A stretch of DNA of 64,000 bases, taken from Pseudomonadota bacterium (GTDB lineage: Bacteria > Pseudomonadota > Alphaproteobacteria > Rhizobiales > JAKPQE01). The notes under the pieces are model-generated. The model worked only from the letters and a program-made list of their open reading frames with translations. It did not search any database and was not told where the DNA came from. The number at the start of each line of letters is the position of its first letter. Position 1 is the first letter of the stretch. A program made the translations under genes and the position numbers. Positions 1-9,960 of the stretch are shown here, one piece after another. Location: NCBI GenBank assembly GCA_029572955.1, contig JAKPQE010000036.1, positions 31,438 through 95,437 of the forward strand, written 5' to 3'.

Positions 1-59
1 GACATCACCTCGAAGATGGTCGTGCCGAGGGAGGTGAAGACCCTGTTCGCCGGTTTCAT
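1..59 (-). CDS. Pyridoxal-phosphate aminotransferase, N-terminal fragment (gene runs off the window)
   Basis: An open frame reads leftward from an ATG at 57-59 and encodes a start of the form KPANRVFTSLGTTIFEVMS. The motif LGTTIFEVMS matches the conserved beginning of class I/II aminotransferases of the methionine/kynurenine aminotransferase type, which begin (N)P.F..LPTTIFE.MS. An AAGG-like ribosome site precedes the ATG. Only about 19 codons are visible and no catalytic residue can be seen, so the family call rests on this N-terminal motif alone. It is divergent from the secreted-protein gene at 240. Confidence 0.6.
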   Translation of the reverse strand, partial: MKPANRVFTSLGTTIFEVM

Positions 60-239
60 CCGCTGTCGCCTTTCGAGGAGAGATGCCGTTCGGTCGGCGG
101 ACGATAGGGGCGGCACAAAGCCGTGACAAGGGGCGGCGGCGACGCGCCCGTTGCGGTGGCGCGGCATCGGGGAGGGCTTGCGTGTGACGGCCCGGCGTGC
201 TGCGCTCCGCTCGGGCACACCGCATCGATGGAGAAGGAC

Positions 240-584
240 ATGCGTTCGTCGATCGCGCTTTTCGGGGCTCTCGTCGTCTCGGGCGCCGCGCTCGCCGCCG
301 AGCCCTACGAGGGCAAATGGGCAGCCGAGGCGGCCTGGTGCAGGAACACGCCGGCGACCACAGATCAGGTGCCGATCACCGTCAGCGCCCGGGGAATCGA
401 GGGCTACGAGAGTTCCTGTCCGTTCACGAGCGTGACGCGAAAGGACGGCAATTACGTCGCCAAGGCGAAATGCTCCGGCGAAGGCGAGACCTGGACCGAG
501 ACCTATGTGATGGCGGTCGAGGGCCGGACGCTGACGCTGACCTACGAGGACGGAAGCTCGGTGAAATTCGTCAAGTGCAAGTGA
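240..584 (+). CDS. Small secreted protein of unknown function
   Basis: This 114-residue protein has an N-terminal signal peptide (MRSSIALFGALVVSGAALAA), so it should be exported to the periplasm. The mature part is short, has four cysteines (AWCRN, SSCPF, AKCSG, FVKCK) that could form two disulfides, and reads as a small beta-rich domain. The ATG at 240 is chosen because GGAG lies 6 nt upstream; an in-frame ATG at 228 is possible. Its stop overlaps the GTG start of the CHAD gene (GTGA), so the two are probably co-translated. I do not recognise the family. Confidence 0.7.
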   Translation: MRSSIALFGALVVSGAALAAEPYEGKWAAEAAWCRNTPATTDQVPITVSARGIEGYESSCPFTSVTRKDGNYVAKAKCSGEGETWTETYVMAVEGRTLTLTYEDGSSVKFVKCK

Positions 585-1432
585 CAGCGACCCATAGGCT
601 GCCCGAGCGGCTGGCGGCCACCATCGGCGGCGCCATCGACTATCTCGGCGACGAGACGCTCGATCAGGACCGCCGGGTCCACAAGGCACGGCTCGCGATC
701 AAGCGGTCGCGCACGCTGCTGCGAACGCTGCGCCCGGAGATCGACGCGGCGGCCGCGACCGAGATCGCCGGCCATCTGCGCAAGGCGGCGGCAACCCTCG
801 CGGGGCCGCGGACCGTCGACGCCCTCGTCTTCGTCGCCCGGCTCGCCGCCGAGACGCTGCCCGGGGAGCCGGAAGCGGCAGTGCTCGCCATCGTCCTCGA
901 CCGGCTCGCGACCGAGGCCGAGGCCGCACACCGCGCGGTGATCGACATCGAGGTCGCGGCGGCGCCGCTGCGGGCCGCCCGCGATATCGCCGGTGGTCTC
1001 GCGACGCGGCGTTCCGACGACGAACTCCTGTCCCGCGCGATGATGCGCTGCTATCGCCGCGGCCGGCGCGACTACCGGCGGGTGCGCGCCTCGTCGGCCG
1101 ACATCGAGGCGCTGCACGACTGGCGCAAGCGCGTCAAGGACCGGCTCACCCTCGACCGGCTCGCCGGCCAGCGCGGCCCGGACGGCCACGGCATGCGCGC
1201 CAAGCTCGACACGCTGCAGGAGCTGATCGGCCTCGAGCGCGACCTCGGCTTCCTCGCCGAGCGGGTCGCCGACATGACGGACCTCGAGCCGGCCGGGCGT
1301 GCCGCCCTGATCGACCATCTGGCGCGGATGCGGGCCTCGCGCCTCAACAGCGCCCTCTTTCTCGGCAAGCTCACCTATGGCCGGCCGCCGCGCCGGCTCC
1401 GGCGCCGGCTGCGGCGCGGCATCCGCATCTGA
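581..1432 (+). CDS. CHAD domain protein
   Basis: The 283-residue protein is a CHAD (conserved histidine alpha-helical) domain. It has the typical arginine-rich helix HKARLAIKRSRTLLRTLRP near residue 30 and a second half-repeat with ALHDWRKRVKDR near residue 180. CHAD domains bind inorganic polyphosphate through these basic helices and are often attached to polyphosphate granules. The GTG at 581 is used because it overlaps the upstream stop and gives a full domain. There is no CYTH domain fused to it. The neighbouring glycogen genes suggest a storage-polymer context, but that is only positional. Confidence 0.85.
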   Translation: MTATHRLPERLAATIGGAIDYLGDETLDQDRRVHKARLAIKRSRTLLRTLRPEIDAAAATEIAGHLRKAAATLAGPRTVDALVFVARLAAETLPGEPEAAVLAIVLDRLATEAEAAHRAVIDIEVAAAPLRAARDIAGGLATRRSDDELLSRAMMRCYRRGRRDYRRVRASSADIEALHDWRKRVKDRLTLDRLAGQRGPDGHGMRAKLDTLQELIGLERDLGFLAERVADMTDLEPAGRAALIDHLARMRASRLNSALFLGKLTYGRPPRRLRRRLRRGIRI

Positions 1433-1662
1433 CCTTCGGCAAAGTGTGGACGGATGAGCACAGTGTCGCCGCTCTGCTGCAATTTTCCGCATGGCGGGGC
1501 GTCGTGTGCGCCGATAATTCGTGCTAGCAACGGGGTTCTGCCTTCGTTGAAGGAACGTTGGATTTCACCCTCCTCGGCCGGCCCCTTTCCAGGGTGGCGT
1601 ACGGCCCCTGCCGACAGATCGAGGACTTGGCCCTTGCGCCAGCCAGACAGGACGACTGCGAC

Positions 1663-4110
1663 ATGAGCCATACCGAACGTTTTCCGCTGCCGCACCGCGC
1701 CGCCGACGAGGGAGAGCTGCGCAAGGCCCTGCTCGAGCGGCTGGTCTATTCGGTTGGCAAGGACCCCGAGCACGCCGTGCCGAAGGACTGGTGTACGGCG
1801 CTGACGCTGGTCGTGCGCGACTACATCATCGATCGCTGGATGCCCTCGACGCGGCGCGTCTACGACACCGGCCAGAAGCGCGTCTATTACTTCTCGATGG
1901 AGTTCATGATCGGCCGGCTGCTGGTCGATTCCATGTGCAATCTCGGCATCGAGGACGAGTGCCGCGCGGCGATCGAATCGTTCGGCCTCAACTATGGCGA
2001 GATCGTCGCCTACGAGGCCGACGCGGCGCTCGGCAATGGTGGTCTCGGCCGGCTCGCGGCCTGCTTCATGGACTCCATGTCGACCCTCGGCATCGCCGCG
2101 CACGGCTACGGCATCCGCTACGAGCACGGCCTGTTCAAGCAGCGCCTCGCCGACGGCTGGCAGATCGAGGAGGCCGAGGACTGGCTGATCTCCGGCCACC
2201 ACTGGGAGTTCGAGCGGCCGGAAGTCGCCTACGAGATCAATTTCGGCGGTCGCGTCGAGGTCGACGGCGAAGGCCGGGCCAAGTGGCGCGGCGACGACCG
2301 GGTGATCGCGGCGGCCTACGACACGCCGATCGTCGGCTGGCGCGGGCGCCACGTCAACACGCTGCGCCTGTGGTCGGCCAAGCCGACCCATCTCATCGAT
2401 TTCGACAGCTTCAACCGCGGCGAATTCCTGCATGCCGCCGAGCAGGCGGTGCTGGCCCAGACGATCTCGCGGGTGCTCTACCCGAACGACGCGACGCCGA
2501 AGGGCCGCGAGCTGCGCCTCAAGCAGGAATATTTCTTCACCTCGGCCTCGCTGCAGGACCTCTTGCGCCGCTACGTGAACCAGCACGGCGACCTGCGTCG
2601 CCTGCACGAGCACGTCGCCATCCAGATGAACGACACCCATCCGGCGATCGCGGTCGCCGAGCTGGTGCGGCTGATGGTCGACGAGCACGACGTGTCGCTG
2701 GAACAGGCCTTCCTGACGGTGCGCAACTGCATCGGCTACACCAACCACACCCTTCTGCCGGAAGCGCTGGAGCGCTGGCCGGTCGACATGTTCCGCCGCA
2801 TCCTGCCGCGGCATCTGCAGATCATCGAATGGCTCGACGAGTGGCAGATGCGCGAGGTGCAGCGCATGCAGTCGCCGGTGCCGTTCGACGCCGTGCGAAT
2901 CATCGATCACGCCAATGGCGGTTCGGTCCGGATGGGCAACCTCGCCTTCCTAGGCAGCCGGCGCATCAACGGCGTGTCGGCGCTGCACACCGCGCTGATG
3001 AAGGAGACGGTGTTCTACGACCTGTCGCGGCTCTATCCCGAGCGCATCGTCAACGAGACCAACGGCATCACGCCGCGGCGCTGGCTCTACCAGTGCAACC
3101 GGCCGCTCCGGAAACTGCTCATCGAGGCGATCGGCGACCGCTGGGTCGGCGACCTCGAGCAGATCGAGGACATCCGACCGTTCAGCGAGGATGCGGAGTT
3201 CCGCCATCGCTTCAGCCAGGCCAAGCGGCAGAACAAGCAGCGGCTGATCACCGAAATCCAGCGCCGGATGGGCCTCACGGTCGATCCGAACGCGATGTTC
3301 GACATCCAGATCAAGCGCATCCACGAATACAAGCGCCAGCTGCTCAATCTGCTGGAGACCGTGGCGCGCTATTTCGCCATCCGCAACAATCCGGGCGCCG
3401 ACTGGACGCCGCGCGTCAAGCTGTTCGCCGGCAAGGCCGCGCCGAGCTACGTGATGGCGAAGTACATCATCAAGCTGGCCAACGACATCGCCCAGATCGT
3501 CAACCACGACCCGGTCGTCGGCGACCGGCTGAAGGTGGCGTTCCTGCAGAACTACAACGTCTCGCTGGCCGAGCTGATGATCCCGGCGGCCGACCTTTCC
3601 GAGCAGATCTCGACGGCCGGCATGGAAGCGTCGGGCACCGGCAACATGAAGCTGTCGCTGAACGGCGCCCTCACCATCGGCACCCTCGACGGCGCCAATG
3701 TGGAGATCCGCGACCGGGTCGGCGACGAGAACATCTTCATCTTCGGCCTCACCGCCGCCGATGTGAACGACATCCGCGCCCGCGGTTTCGATTCGCGCTC
3801 GACGATCGAAAGCGACCCGCTGCTGACCGAAGTGCTGTCGGCGATCGAGTCGGGGTATTTCTCCCCGGACGACCCGGGCCGCTACCGCGGCCTCGTCGAC
3901 AAGCTGCGGCACGACGACTACTTCCTCGTGACGGCAGATTTCAGGTCTTATGTAGAGAAGCAGAAAGAGGTCGACGCGTCCTATGTCCACCAGGACGAAT
4001 GGCTGCGGAAGGCCGTGATCAATACTGCCCAGGTCGGCTGGTTCTCCTCCGACCGCACCATCCGCGGATACGCGCACGACATTTGGCGTGTGCCGATCGG
4101 CACGTTCTGA
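1663..4110 (+). CDS. glgP: Glycogen phosphorylase
   Basis: GlgP releases glucose-1-phosphate from glycogen or maltodextrin by phosphorolysis in the cytoplasm. The protein is 815 residues, the same length as the E. coli enzyme. It shows the family landmarks: EMNDTHP-type nucleotide ([14 protein letters not shown]), NGITPRRW, and the pyridoxal-phosphate lysine motif [16 protein letters not shown] in the last quarter. The ATG at 1663 is preferred over a more upstream in-frame start because the upstream residues are not family-like. glgB starts 10 bp after its stop, so the two form an operon. No glgC, glgA, glgX or pgm is present in the window. Confidence 0.97.
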   Translation: MSHTERFPLPHRAADEGELRKALLERLVYSVGKDPEHAVPKDWCTALTLVVRDYIIDRWMPSTRRVYDTGQKRVYYFSMEFMIGRLLVDSMCNLGIEDECRAAIESFGLNYGEIVAYEADAALGNGGLGRLAACFMDSMSTLGIAAHGYGIRYEHGLFKQRLADGWQIEEAEDWLISGHHWEFERPEVAYEINFGGRVEVDGEGRAKWRGDDRVIAAAYDTPIVGWRGRHVNTLRLWSAKPTHLIDFDSFNRGEFLHAAEQAVLAQTISRVLYPNDATPKGRELRLKQEYFFTSASLQDLLRRYVNQHGDLRRLHEHVAIQMNDTHPAIAVAELVRLMVDEHDVSLEQAFLTVRNCIGYTNHTLLPEALERWPVDMFRRILPRHLQIIEWLDEWQMREVQRMQSPVPFDAVRIIDHANGGSVRMGNLAFLGSRRINGVSALHTALMKETVFYDLSRLYPERIVNETNGITPRRWLYQCNRPLRKLLIEAIGDRWVGDLEQIEDIRPFSEDAEFRHRFSQAKRQNKQRLITEIQRRMGLTVDPNAMFDIQIKRIHEYKRQLLNLLETVARYFAIRNNPGADWTPRVKLFAGKAAPSYVMAKYIIKLANDIAQIVNHDPVVGDRLKVAFLQNYNVSLAELMIPAADLSEQISTAGMEASGTGNMKLSLNGALTIGTLDGANVEIRDRVGDENIFIFGLTAADVNDIRARGFDSRSTIESDPLLTEVLSAIESGYFSPDDPGRYRGLVDKLRHDDYFLVTADFRSYVEKQKEVDASYVHQDEWLRKAVINTAQVGWFSSDRTIRGYAHDIWRVPIGTF

Positions 4111-4120
4111 CGGAGACACG

Positions 4121-6394
4121 ATGGCTGGCAAGAAGCCTGCAAGCGACACCGCCACGGCGGCGCCGAAAAAGCCCCGGAGCAAGCGCAGCAAGGCTGCAGC
4201 CCCGATCCCGCTGATCGACCAGCGCGACATCGACACGCTGGTGGCGGCCGATCATGCCGACCCGTTCGCGGTTCTCGGCCTGCACCAGGCCGGCGACCAG
4301 CTCGTCGTCCGCGCCTACCTGCCCGGCGCCGATGCCGTCACGGTGGTGGCGCGCGGCGACAGCTCGGACCTTGTCGAGTTGACGCGGGTGCACGATTCCG
4401 GCCTCTTTGCCGGCATCGTCCCGGAGCAATGCCGCGAGTTCGCCTATCGGCTGAAGGCGCGCTGGGGATCCTCGACCTGGGAGTTCGAGGACGCCTACCG
4501 CTTCGGTCCGATCATCGGCGAAATCGACGAGCACCTGATCTCGGAGGGCTCGCACCGCCGGCTCTACGAAGTGCTCGGTGCGCATCCGCGCGTGCTCGAC
4601 GGCATTTCCGGTACCAGCTTCGCGGTCTGGGCCCCGGCGGCACGGCGCGTTTCGGTGGTCGGCGACTTCAACGGCTGGGACGGCCGGCGGCACATGATGC
4701 GGCCGCGCGGCACGACCGGCGTCTGGGAAATCTTCCTGCCCGATATCGGCGAGGGCGCCTGCTACAAATACGAGGTCCGGGGTCCGGACGGGCGGGTGCA
4801 ACCGCTGAAGACCGACCCCTTCGCCTTCTATTGCGAGCAGCCGCCGGGCAACGCCTCGATCGTCCATCGCCTGCGCGAGCCGAGTTGGCACGACGCCAAT
4901 TTCCTGCAGGCGCGCGGCGGCGGCGACCTCGTCCACCAGCCGGTGTCGATCTACGAGGTGCATCTCGGCTCGTGGCGGCGCGGCGAGTTCGGCCGCCAGC
5001 TCTCCTATCGCGAGCTGGCCGAGACGCTGCCCGACTACGCCGCCTGGATGGGCTTCACCCATATCGAGCTCCTGCCGGTCAACGAGCACCCCTACGAGCC
5101 GTCCTGGGGCTATCAGCCGACCGGGCTCTACGCGCCGACCAGCCGCTTCGGCCCGCCGGACGATTTCGCCCTCCTCATCGATGCCTGCCATCGGGCCGGG
5201 CTCGGGGTCATCCTCGACTGGGTGCCGGGCCATTTCCCGAGCGACGCGCACGGGCTTGCCCGCTTCGACGGTACCTGCCTCTACGAACACGAGGACCCGC
5301 GGCTCGGCTACCACCCGGACTGGGACACCTACATCTACAATTACGGCCGTCCGGAGGTCCGCAACTTCCTCATCGCGAATGCCCTTTACTGGCTGAAGCG
5401 GTTCCACATCGACGGCCTTCGCGTCGATGCCGTCGCCTCGATGCTCTATCTCGACTATTCGCGCCGCGCCGGCGAGTGGATCCCGAACATCCACGGCGGC
5501 CGCGAGAACCTCGAAGCCGTCGACTTCCTCCAGCGCTTCAACGAGATCGTCTATTCGGAAGCGCCCGGCATCGCGACCATCGCCGAGGAATCCACCGCCT
5601 GGCCGCAGGTGTCGCGGCCGACCAGCGGCGGCGGCCTCGGCTTCGGCTTCAAGTGGAACATGGGCTGGATGAACGACACGCTCGACTACATGCGGCGTGA
5701 TCCGATCCATCGCTTCTACCACCACAACCAGATGTCGTTCGGCCTCACCTACGCCTTCTCGGAGAACTTCGTGCTGCCGCTCAGCCACGACGAGGTGGTG
5801 CACGGCAAGGGCTCGCTGATCGGCAAGATGCCCGGCGACGACTGGCAGAAATTCGCCAATCTGCGCGCCTATTTCGCCTTCATGTGGTGCCACCCGGGCA
5901 AGAAGCTCCTGTTCATGGGCGGCGAGTTCGCGCAGTGGGCGGAGTGGAACCACGACCGGAGCCTCGACTGGCATCTCGTCTCCGAGCCGCGCCACCGGGG
6001 CATGCAGATCCTCGTGCGCGACCTCAACCACCTCTACCGGAGCCTGCCGGCGCTGCATCGCTACGATGCCGAATGGCGCGGCTTCTCGTGGCTCGAGGTC
6101 GACAACGCCGCCGAGTCGATGTTTGCCTTCGCCCGCTGGGGCGAGGAGGACGACAAGCCGGTGCTCGTCCTTTGCAACTTCACGCCGGTGCCGCGCACGG
6201 CCAGGCGCATCGGCCTGCCGCGACCGGGACGCTGGCGCGAGGCGATCAACACCGACGCCTACGACTATGGCGGCTCGGGCCAGGGCAATGGCGGGGCGAT
6301 CGAGAGCGAACCGGTGCCGAGCCACGGCTTCGGCCAGTCGGCCCTCGTCGACCTGCCGCCACTCTCGGTGCTGGTGCTGACGCTCGAAGACTGA
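4121..6394 (+). CDS. glgB: 1,4-alpha-glucan branching enzyme
   Basis: GlgB transfers alpha-1,4 chains to O6 positions to create glycogen branches. The 757-residue protein begins with a Lys/Ala/Pro-rich tail of about 30 residues, followed by two CBM48-type modules (AVLGLHQ, then [18 protein letters not shown]) and a GH13 catalytic barrel. Catalytic motifs are visible: [12 protein letters not shown] (Asp nucleophile), IAEEST (acid/base Glu) and [12 protein letters not shown] (transition-state His-Asp). The ATG at 4121 has GGAG 5-6 nt upstream. The gene is co-oriented with glgP and ends in a hairpin shared with convergent hypE. Confidence 0.97.
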   Translation: MAGKKPASDTATAAPKKPRSKRSKAAAPIPLIDQRDIDTLVAADHADPFAVLGLHQAGDQLVVRAYLPGADAVTVVARGDSSDLVELTRVHDSGLFAGIVPEQCREFAYRLKARWGSSTWEFEDAYRFGPIIGEIDEHLISEGSHRRLYEVLGAHPRVLDGISGTSFAVWAPAARRVSVVGDFNGWDGRRHMMRPRGTTGVWEIFLPDIGEGACYKYEVRGPDGRVQPLKTDPFAFYCEQPPGNASIVHRLREPSWHDANFLQARGGGDLVHQPVSIYEVHLGSWRRGEFGRQLSYRELAETLPDYAAWMGFTHIELLPVNEHPYEPSWGYQPTGLYAPTSRFGPPDDFALLIDACHRAGLGVILDWVPGHFPSDAHGLARFDGTCLYEHEDPRLGYHPDWDTYIYNYGRPEVRNFLIANALYWLKRFHIDGLRVDAVASMLYLDYSRRAGEWIPNIHGGRENLEAVDFLQRFNEIVYSEAPGIATIAEESTAWPQVSRPTSGGGLGFGFKWNMGWMNDTLDYMRRDPIHRFYHHNQMSFGLTYAFSENFVLPLSHDEVVHGKGSLIGKMPGDDWQKFANLRAYFAFMWCHPGKKLLFMGGEFAQWAEWNHDRSLDWHLVSEPRHRGMQILVRDLNHLYRSLPALHRYDAEWRGFSWLEVDNAAESMFAFARWGEEDDKPVLVLCNFTPVPRTARRIGLPRPGRWREAINTDAYDYGGSGQGNGGAIESEPVPSHGFGQSALVDLPPLSVLVLTLED

Positions 6395-6413
6395 CGGGGC
6401 GGCGCCCCGTCAG
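6391..6413. terminator. Bidirectional stem-loop between glgB and hypE
   Basis: CTGACGGGGC at 6391-6400 pairs perfectly with GCCCCGTCAG at 6404-6413 around a 3-nt loop. The hairpin includes the stop codons of both convergent genes. There is no long T-run on either side, so it may act with Rho or by stabilising both 3' ends rather than as a classical intrinsic terminator. Confidence 0.6.
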
Positions 6414-7450
6414 CAGATGCGCGGCAGCTGATCGCCGGAGAGCCAGTCGACCATGCGGCCGCCGCCGAAGGCGGTCGTCATCTGCACGAAATGATGATCG
6501 TCCTCGACGACGCGGCCGACGATCGCCGCGTCGCGGCCGGCGGAATCGGCCTGCATCGCGGCAAGCACGGCCTCGGCCTTGTCCGGCGCGACGATGGCGA
6601 CGAGCTTGCCCTCGTTGGCGACATAGAGCGGATCGAGGCCGAGGAGCTCGCAGGCCGCCGCCACTTCGGCACGGATCGGGATCGCCTCCTCCTCGACGAC
6701 GATGCCGACCCGGGAACTCTCCGCGAGTTCGTTGAGGGTCGCGGCAAGGCCGCCGCGGGTCGGATCGCGCATCACCCGGATCGCATCGCCGCCGGCCGCG
6801 ACCATCGCCGCGACGAGGCCGTTGAGGGCCATCGAATCGGAGACGATCGCGGTCTCGAACGAGAGATTCTCGCGCTTCGACATGACGGCGATGCCGTGGT
6901 CGCCGATGGTGCCCGAGAGGATCACGACATCGCCGGGCCGGGCGCGATCGGCCGAGAGCGCGAGGCCGTCCGGCACGACGCCGACGCCGGTCGTCGTGAT
7001 GAAGACGCCGTCGGCCTTGCCGCGCTCGACGACCTTGGTGTCGCCGGTGACGATGGCGACCCCGGCCGTGCGCGCCGCCTCGGCCATGGCATCGACGATC
7101 GCCTTCAGGTCGGCGAGCGGCAAGCCCTCCTCGATAACGAAGGCGGCCGAGAGCCAGAGCGGCGTCGCGCCGGCCATGGCGACGTCGTTGACCGTGCCGT
7201 TGACGGCGAGGTCGCCGATATTGCCGCCGGGAAAGAACAGCGGCGTCACCACATAGCCGTCGGTCGACATGACCATGCGGCCGGCCTCGACCGAAAAGGC
7301 GGCCTGGTCGTTGCCCTTCAGGAGCTCGGCATTGGCGAAGGCGGCATGGAAAAGTTCGCCGACGAGCTTGGCCATCGCCCGCCCGCCGGAGCCATGGGAG
7401 AGCTCGACGCGGCCCGACTTCAGGTCGAGTTTCCGGTTATTGGCCTTCAC
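6410..7450 (-). CDS. hypE: Hydrogenase maturation protein HypE (carbamoyl dehydratase)
   Basis: HypE dehydrates a carbamoyl group carried on its C-terminal cysteine to a thiocyanate, the cyanide donor for the [NiFe]-hydrogenase Fe centre. The 346-residue protein has the PurM-like fold signature ELSHGSGGRAM at the N-terminus, the STDGYVVTPLFFPGG and RDPTRGGLAATLNE motifs, and the essential C-terminal PRIC. The GTG at 7450 overlaps the hypD stop (GTGA) and has a strong AGGAGG upstream; an earlier start would run through hypD. It is last in the hypBCDE operon. Confidence 0.96.
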   Translation of the reverse strand: MKANNRKLDLKSGRVELSHGSGGRAMAKLVGELFHAAFANAELLKGNDQAAFSVEAGRMVMSTDGYVVTPLFFPGGNIGDLAVNGTVNDVAMAGATPLWLSAAFVIEEGLPLADLKAIVDAMAEAARTAGVAIVTGDTKVVERGKADGVFITTTGVGVVPDGLALSADRARPGDVVILSGTIGDHGIAVMSKRENLSFETAIVSDSMALNGLVAAMVAAGGDAIRVMRDPTRGGLAATLNELAESSRVGIVVEEEAIPIRAEVAAACELLGLDPLYVANEGKLVAIVAPDKAEAVLAAMQADSAGRDAAIVGRVVEDDHHFVQMTTAFGGGRMVDWLSGDQLPRIC

Positions 7451-8595
7451 GAGGCTTTCCTCCTGGCTCCGGCCGGATCGCGGAAGCGGCCATAGGTCCA
7501 GTGGGCGGCGCAGGCGCCCTCCGAGGAGACCATGCAGGACCCCATCGGCGTCTCGGGCGTGCAGACCGTGCCGAAAAGCTTGCAGTCCCGCGGTTCCTTG
7601 ACGCCGCGCAGGATGGCGCCGCAGTCGCAGGCCGGATTGTCGGGGGCCGGGACGTAGGGAATGTCGAAGCGCTTTTCGGCGTCGAAGCCGGCATAGGCCG
7701 GCCGGATGCGCAGGGCGCTGTAGGGCACCTCGCCGAGACCGCGCCACTCGAAGCTTTCGCGCAGCTCGAACACCTCGGCGACCTCGCGCTGGGCGGTGAG
7801 ATTGCCTTCCGGCCGGACGGCGCGGACATACTGGTTCTCGACGACGTGGCGGCCGTCGTTGACCTGGGTCACCAGCATCAGGATCGCCTGCATCACGTCG
7901 AGCGGCTCGAAGCCGGCGACGACCACCGGCTTTTCGAACTCCTCGGCGAAATAGTCGTAGGGCCGCGTGCCGATCACCGTCGAGACGTGGGCCGGGCCGA
8001 TGAAGCCGTCGATGCGCACCGTGCCGAGCTTCCTGACCTCCGGGCTTTCGAGGATGTGGCTGATGGCGGCCGGGGTCAGCACGTGGTTGGAATAGACGGT
8101 GAAATTGGCAAGGCCCTTGTTCTTCGCCAGCTTCAGGGCGAGCGCCGTCGGCGGCGTCGTCGTCTCGAAGCCGATGGCGAAGAAGACGACCTCGCGGTCG
8201 GGCTCGCTCTCGGCGATCTTCAGCGCGTCGAGGGTCGAATAGACCATGCGGATGTCGGCGCCCTCGGCCTTCGCCCGAAGCAGGCTGACACCGCCGGAAC
8301 CCGGCACGCGCATGAGGTCGCCATAGGTCAGCAGCGTCACCTCGGGCCGGCGGGCAAGCCGGATGGCGGCATCGACGCGGCCGACCGGCAGCACGCAGAC
8401 CGGGCAGCCGGGCCCGTGGATCATGCGCACGTTATCGGGCAGCAGGTCCTCGATGCCGTATCGCGAGATGGCGTGGGTGTGGCCGCCGCAGAACTCCATG
8501 AAGCGGTAGTCGCGGGCCGGATCGGCGGCTTCGGCGATCGCCGCGGCGAGGCGGCGGGCGATCTTGCCGTCGCGGAACTCGTCGACATACTTCAT
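7447..8595 (-). CDS. hypD: Hydrogenase maturation protein HypD
   Basis: HypD is the iron-sulfur scaffold on which the Fe(CN)2CO unit is assembled together with HypC. The 382-residue protein shows the conserved motifs FCGGHTH, HGPGCPVCVLP, GFETTTPPTA and the C-terminal 4Fe-4S cysteines in CDCGAIL and CKLFGTVCTPETPMGSC. The ATG giving MKYVDEFRDGKIA is used because it matches the usual HypD N-terminus. It starts 7 nt after the hypC stop. Confidence 0.96.
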   Translation of the reverse strand: MKYVDEFRDGKIARRLAAAIAEAADPARDYRFMEFCGGHTHAISRYGIEDLLPDNVRMIHGPGCPVCVLPVGRVDAAIRLARRPEVTLLTYGDLMRVPGSGGVSLLRAKAEGADIRMVYSTLDALKIAESEPDREVVFFAIGFETTTPPTALALKLAKNKGLANFTVYSNHVLTPAAISHILESPEVRKLGTVRIDGFIGPAHVSTVIGTRPYDYFAEEFEKPVVVAGFEPLDVMQAILMLVTQVNDGRHVVENQYVRAVRPEGNLTAQREVAEVFELRESFEWRGLGEVPYSALRIRPAYAGFDAEKRFDIPYVPAPDNPACDCGAILRGVKEPRDCKLFGTVCTPETPMGSCMVSSEGACAAHWTYGRFRDPAGARRKAS

Positions 8596-8602
8596 CGCCC
8601 GT

Positions 8603-8836
8603 CTACTCCGCGGCGGTGCCGACGACGCCGGCTTCGGCAAGGAGCGCGAGGGTCTTTGCCGCCTCGTCCGGATCGATGCGCGACAGGGCGTAGCCGACGT
8701 GCAGGATCACGTAGTCGCCGACCTCGACTTCGGGCACGAGGGCGATCGAGGCGTCCTTGACGACGCCGTCGAGGCTGACACGGGCCATCTCGTCGGGCAG
8801 GAGCTCGATGACCTTCGCGGGAATCGCAAGACACAT
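8603..8836 (-). CDS. hypC: Hydrogenase maturation chaperone HypC
   Basis: This 77-residue protein begins with the invariant MCLAIPAKV, whose Cys2 shuttles the iron unit from HypD to the hydrogenase large subunit precursor. The small OB-fold body is of normal family length. It lies 11 nt downstream of hypB and just before hypD. No hydrogenase structural genes are in the window, so its client enzyme must be encoded elsewhere. Confidence 0.95.
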   Translation of the reverse strand: MCLAIPAKVIELLPDEMARVSLDGVVKDASIALVPEVEVGDYVILHVGYALSRIDPDEAAKTLALLAEAGVVGTAAE

Positions 8837-8847
8837 GCCGGGATTTC

Positions 8848-9774
8848 CTATTCGGCCGCGGCGACGCCGGCGCTGCGGCGCGCGTCGATCCAGGCGAGGA
8901 AATCGGCAAGGCCTTCGCCGGTGCGGGCCGAAAGGCGCAGCACCTCGATCCCGGGATTGATGCGCCGGGCGTAGTCGACGGCCCTCTCGATATCGAAGTC
9001 GACATGCGGGGCAAGGTCGGTCTTGCCGATCACCATGAGATCGCTGGCGGCGAACATGTCGGGATATTTCAGCGGCTTGTCGTCGCCTTCGGTCACCGAG
9101 AGGATGACCACCTTGGCCGCCTCGCCGAGGTCGAAGGCGGCCGGGCAGACGAGATTGCCGACATTCTCGATGAAGACGACGCCGCCGGGCTGCAGCACCA
9201 GTTCGTCGAGGGCGCGGCCGACCATGTCGGCATCGAGGTGGCAGCCCTTGCCGGTGTTGATCTGCACCGCCGAAACGCCGGTCGCCCGGATGCGGTCGGC
9301 ATCGTTCGAGGTCTGCTGGTCGCCCTCGATGACGGCGACCGACATGCGGTCCTTCAACCCCTCGATCGCCTTGACGAGGAGGCTCGTCTTGCCGGCGCCG
9401 GGGCTCGAGACGAGGTTGAGCGCCAGGGTGCGGGTGCGGGCGAAATAGCGCCGGTTGTCGGCGGCGAGCGCGTCGTTCTTTGCAAGGATGTCGCGCTCGA
9501 TGCGGATCACGCGCTCCTGGGAAAGGCCGGGCACATGCACCCCGGCGATGCCGCCGCCATAGTCGACGGTGCCGGCGGCGACCGCCGGCTCGTGCGGATG
9601 GTCGTGCGGGTGGTCGTGGGCGTGCCCGTGGTGATGGTCGTGCCCGTGGTCGTGGTGATGATGGTGATGTTCGTGGTCATGGGCGTGGCCGTGATCATGG
9701 GCATGATCGTGAGTGTGGTCATGGCCCTTGCCGGCCTCGACCTTGCCCTCGCCGCATCCGCAAACCGTGCACAT
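8848..9774 (-). CDS. hypB: Hydrogenase nickel-incorporation GTPase HypB, histidine-rich form
   Basis: HypB is the GTPase that drives nickel insertion into [NiFe] hydrogenase. The 308-residue protein starts with the high-affinity Ni motif [10 protein letters not shown], then a run of about 26 histidines alternating with Asp/Ala/Gly (residues ~18-65) that can store nickel, as in rhizobial HypB. GTPase motifs follow: [11 protein letters not shown] (P-loop), the metal site [11 protein letters not shown], and ENVGNLVCP. The G4 motif reads VIGKTDL, with Gly in place of the usual Asn of NKxD. The ATG at 9774 has GGGGAG upstream. hypA and hypF are not in this cluster. Confidence 0.95.
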   Translation of the reverse strand: MCTVCGCGEGKVEAGKGHDHTHDHAHDHGHAHDHEHHHHHHDHGHDHHHGHAHDHPHDHPHEPAVAAGTVDYGGGIAGVHVPGLSQERVIRIERDILAKNDALAADNRRYFARTRTLALNLVSSPGAGKTSLLVKAIEGLKDRMSVAVIEGDQQTSNDADRIRATGVSAVQINTGKGCHLDADMVGRALDELVLQPGGVVFIENVGNLVCPAAFDLGEAAKVVILSVTEGDDKPLKYPDMFAASDLMVIGKTDLAPHVDFDIERAVDYARRINPGIEVLRLSARTGEGLADFLAWIDARRSAGVAAAE

Positions 9775-9960
9775 CTCGTCTCTCCCCATGGGGCCGGGTC
9801 CGGTGCCCTCGCGCAGATGACGCGAACCGTCCCGCGCCGCGCAGCATAGAGCCGGAGCGCCGACCGTGCATGCCAAAACCGCCAGGGCGCCATGACATCA
9901 TAGATCGGCCGCGACGGAAATGGCGATGGCCGCGCACGAAGGCGACGCCGCCCGACGGGA

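Noticed and set aside
9593..9722. Short-period DNA repeat that could be a satellite or CRISPR-like array
   Set aside because: The period follows codons for alternating His-Asp/Gly/Ala and it encodes the nickel-binding tract of HypB; there are no spacers.
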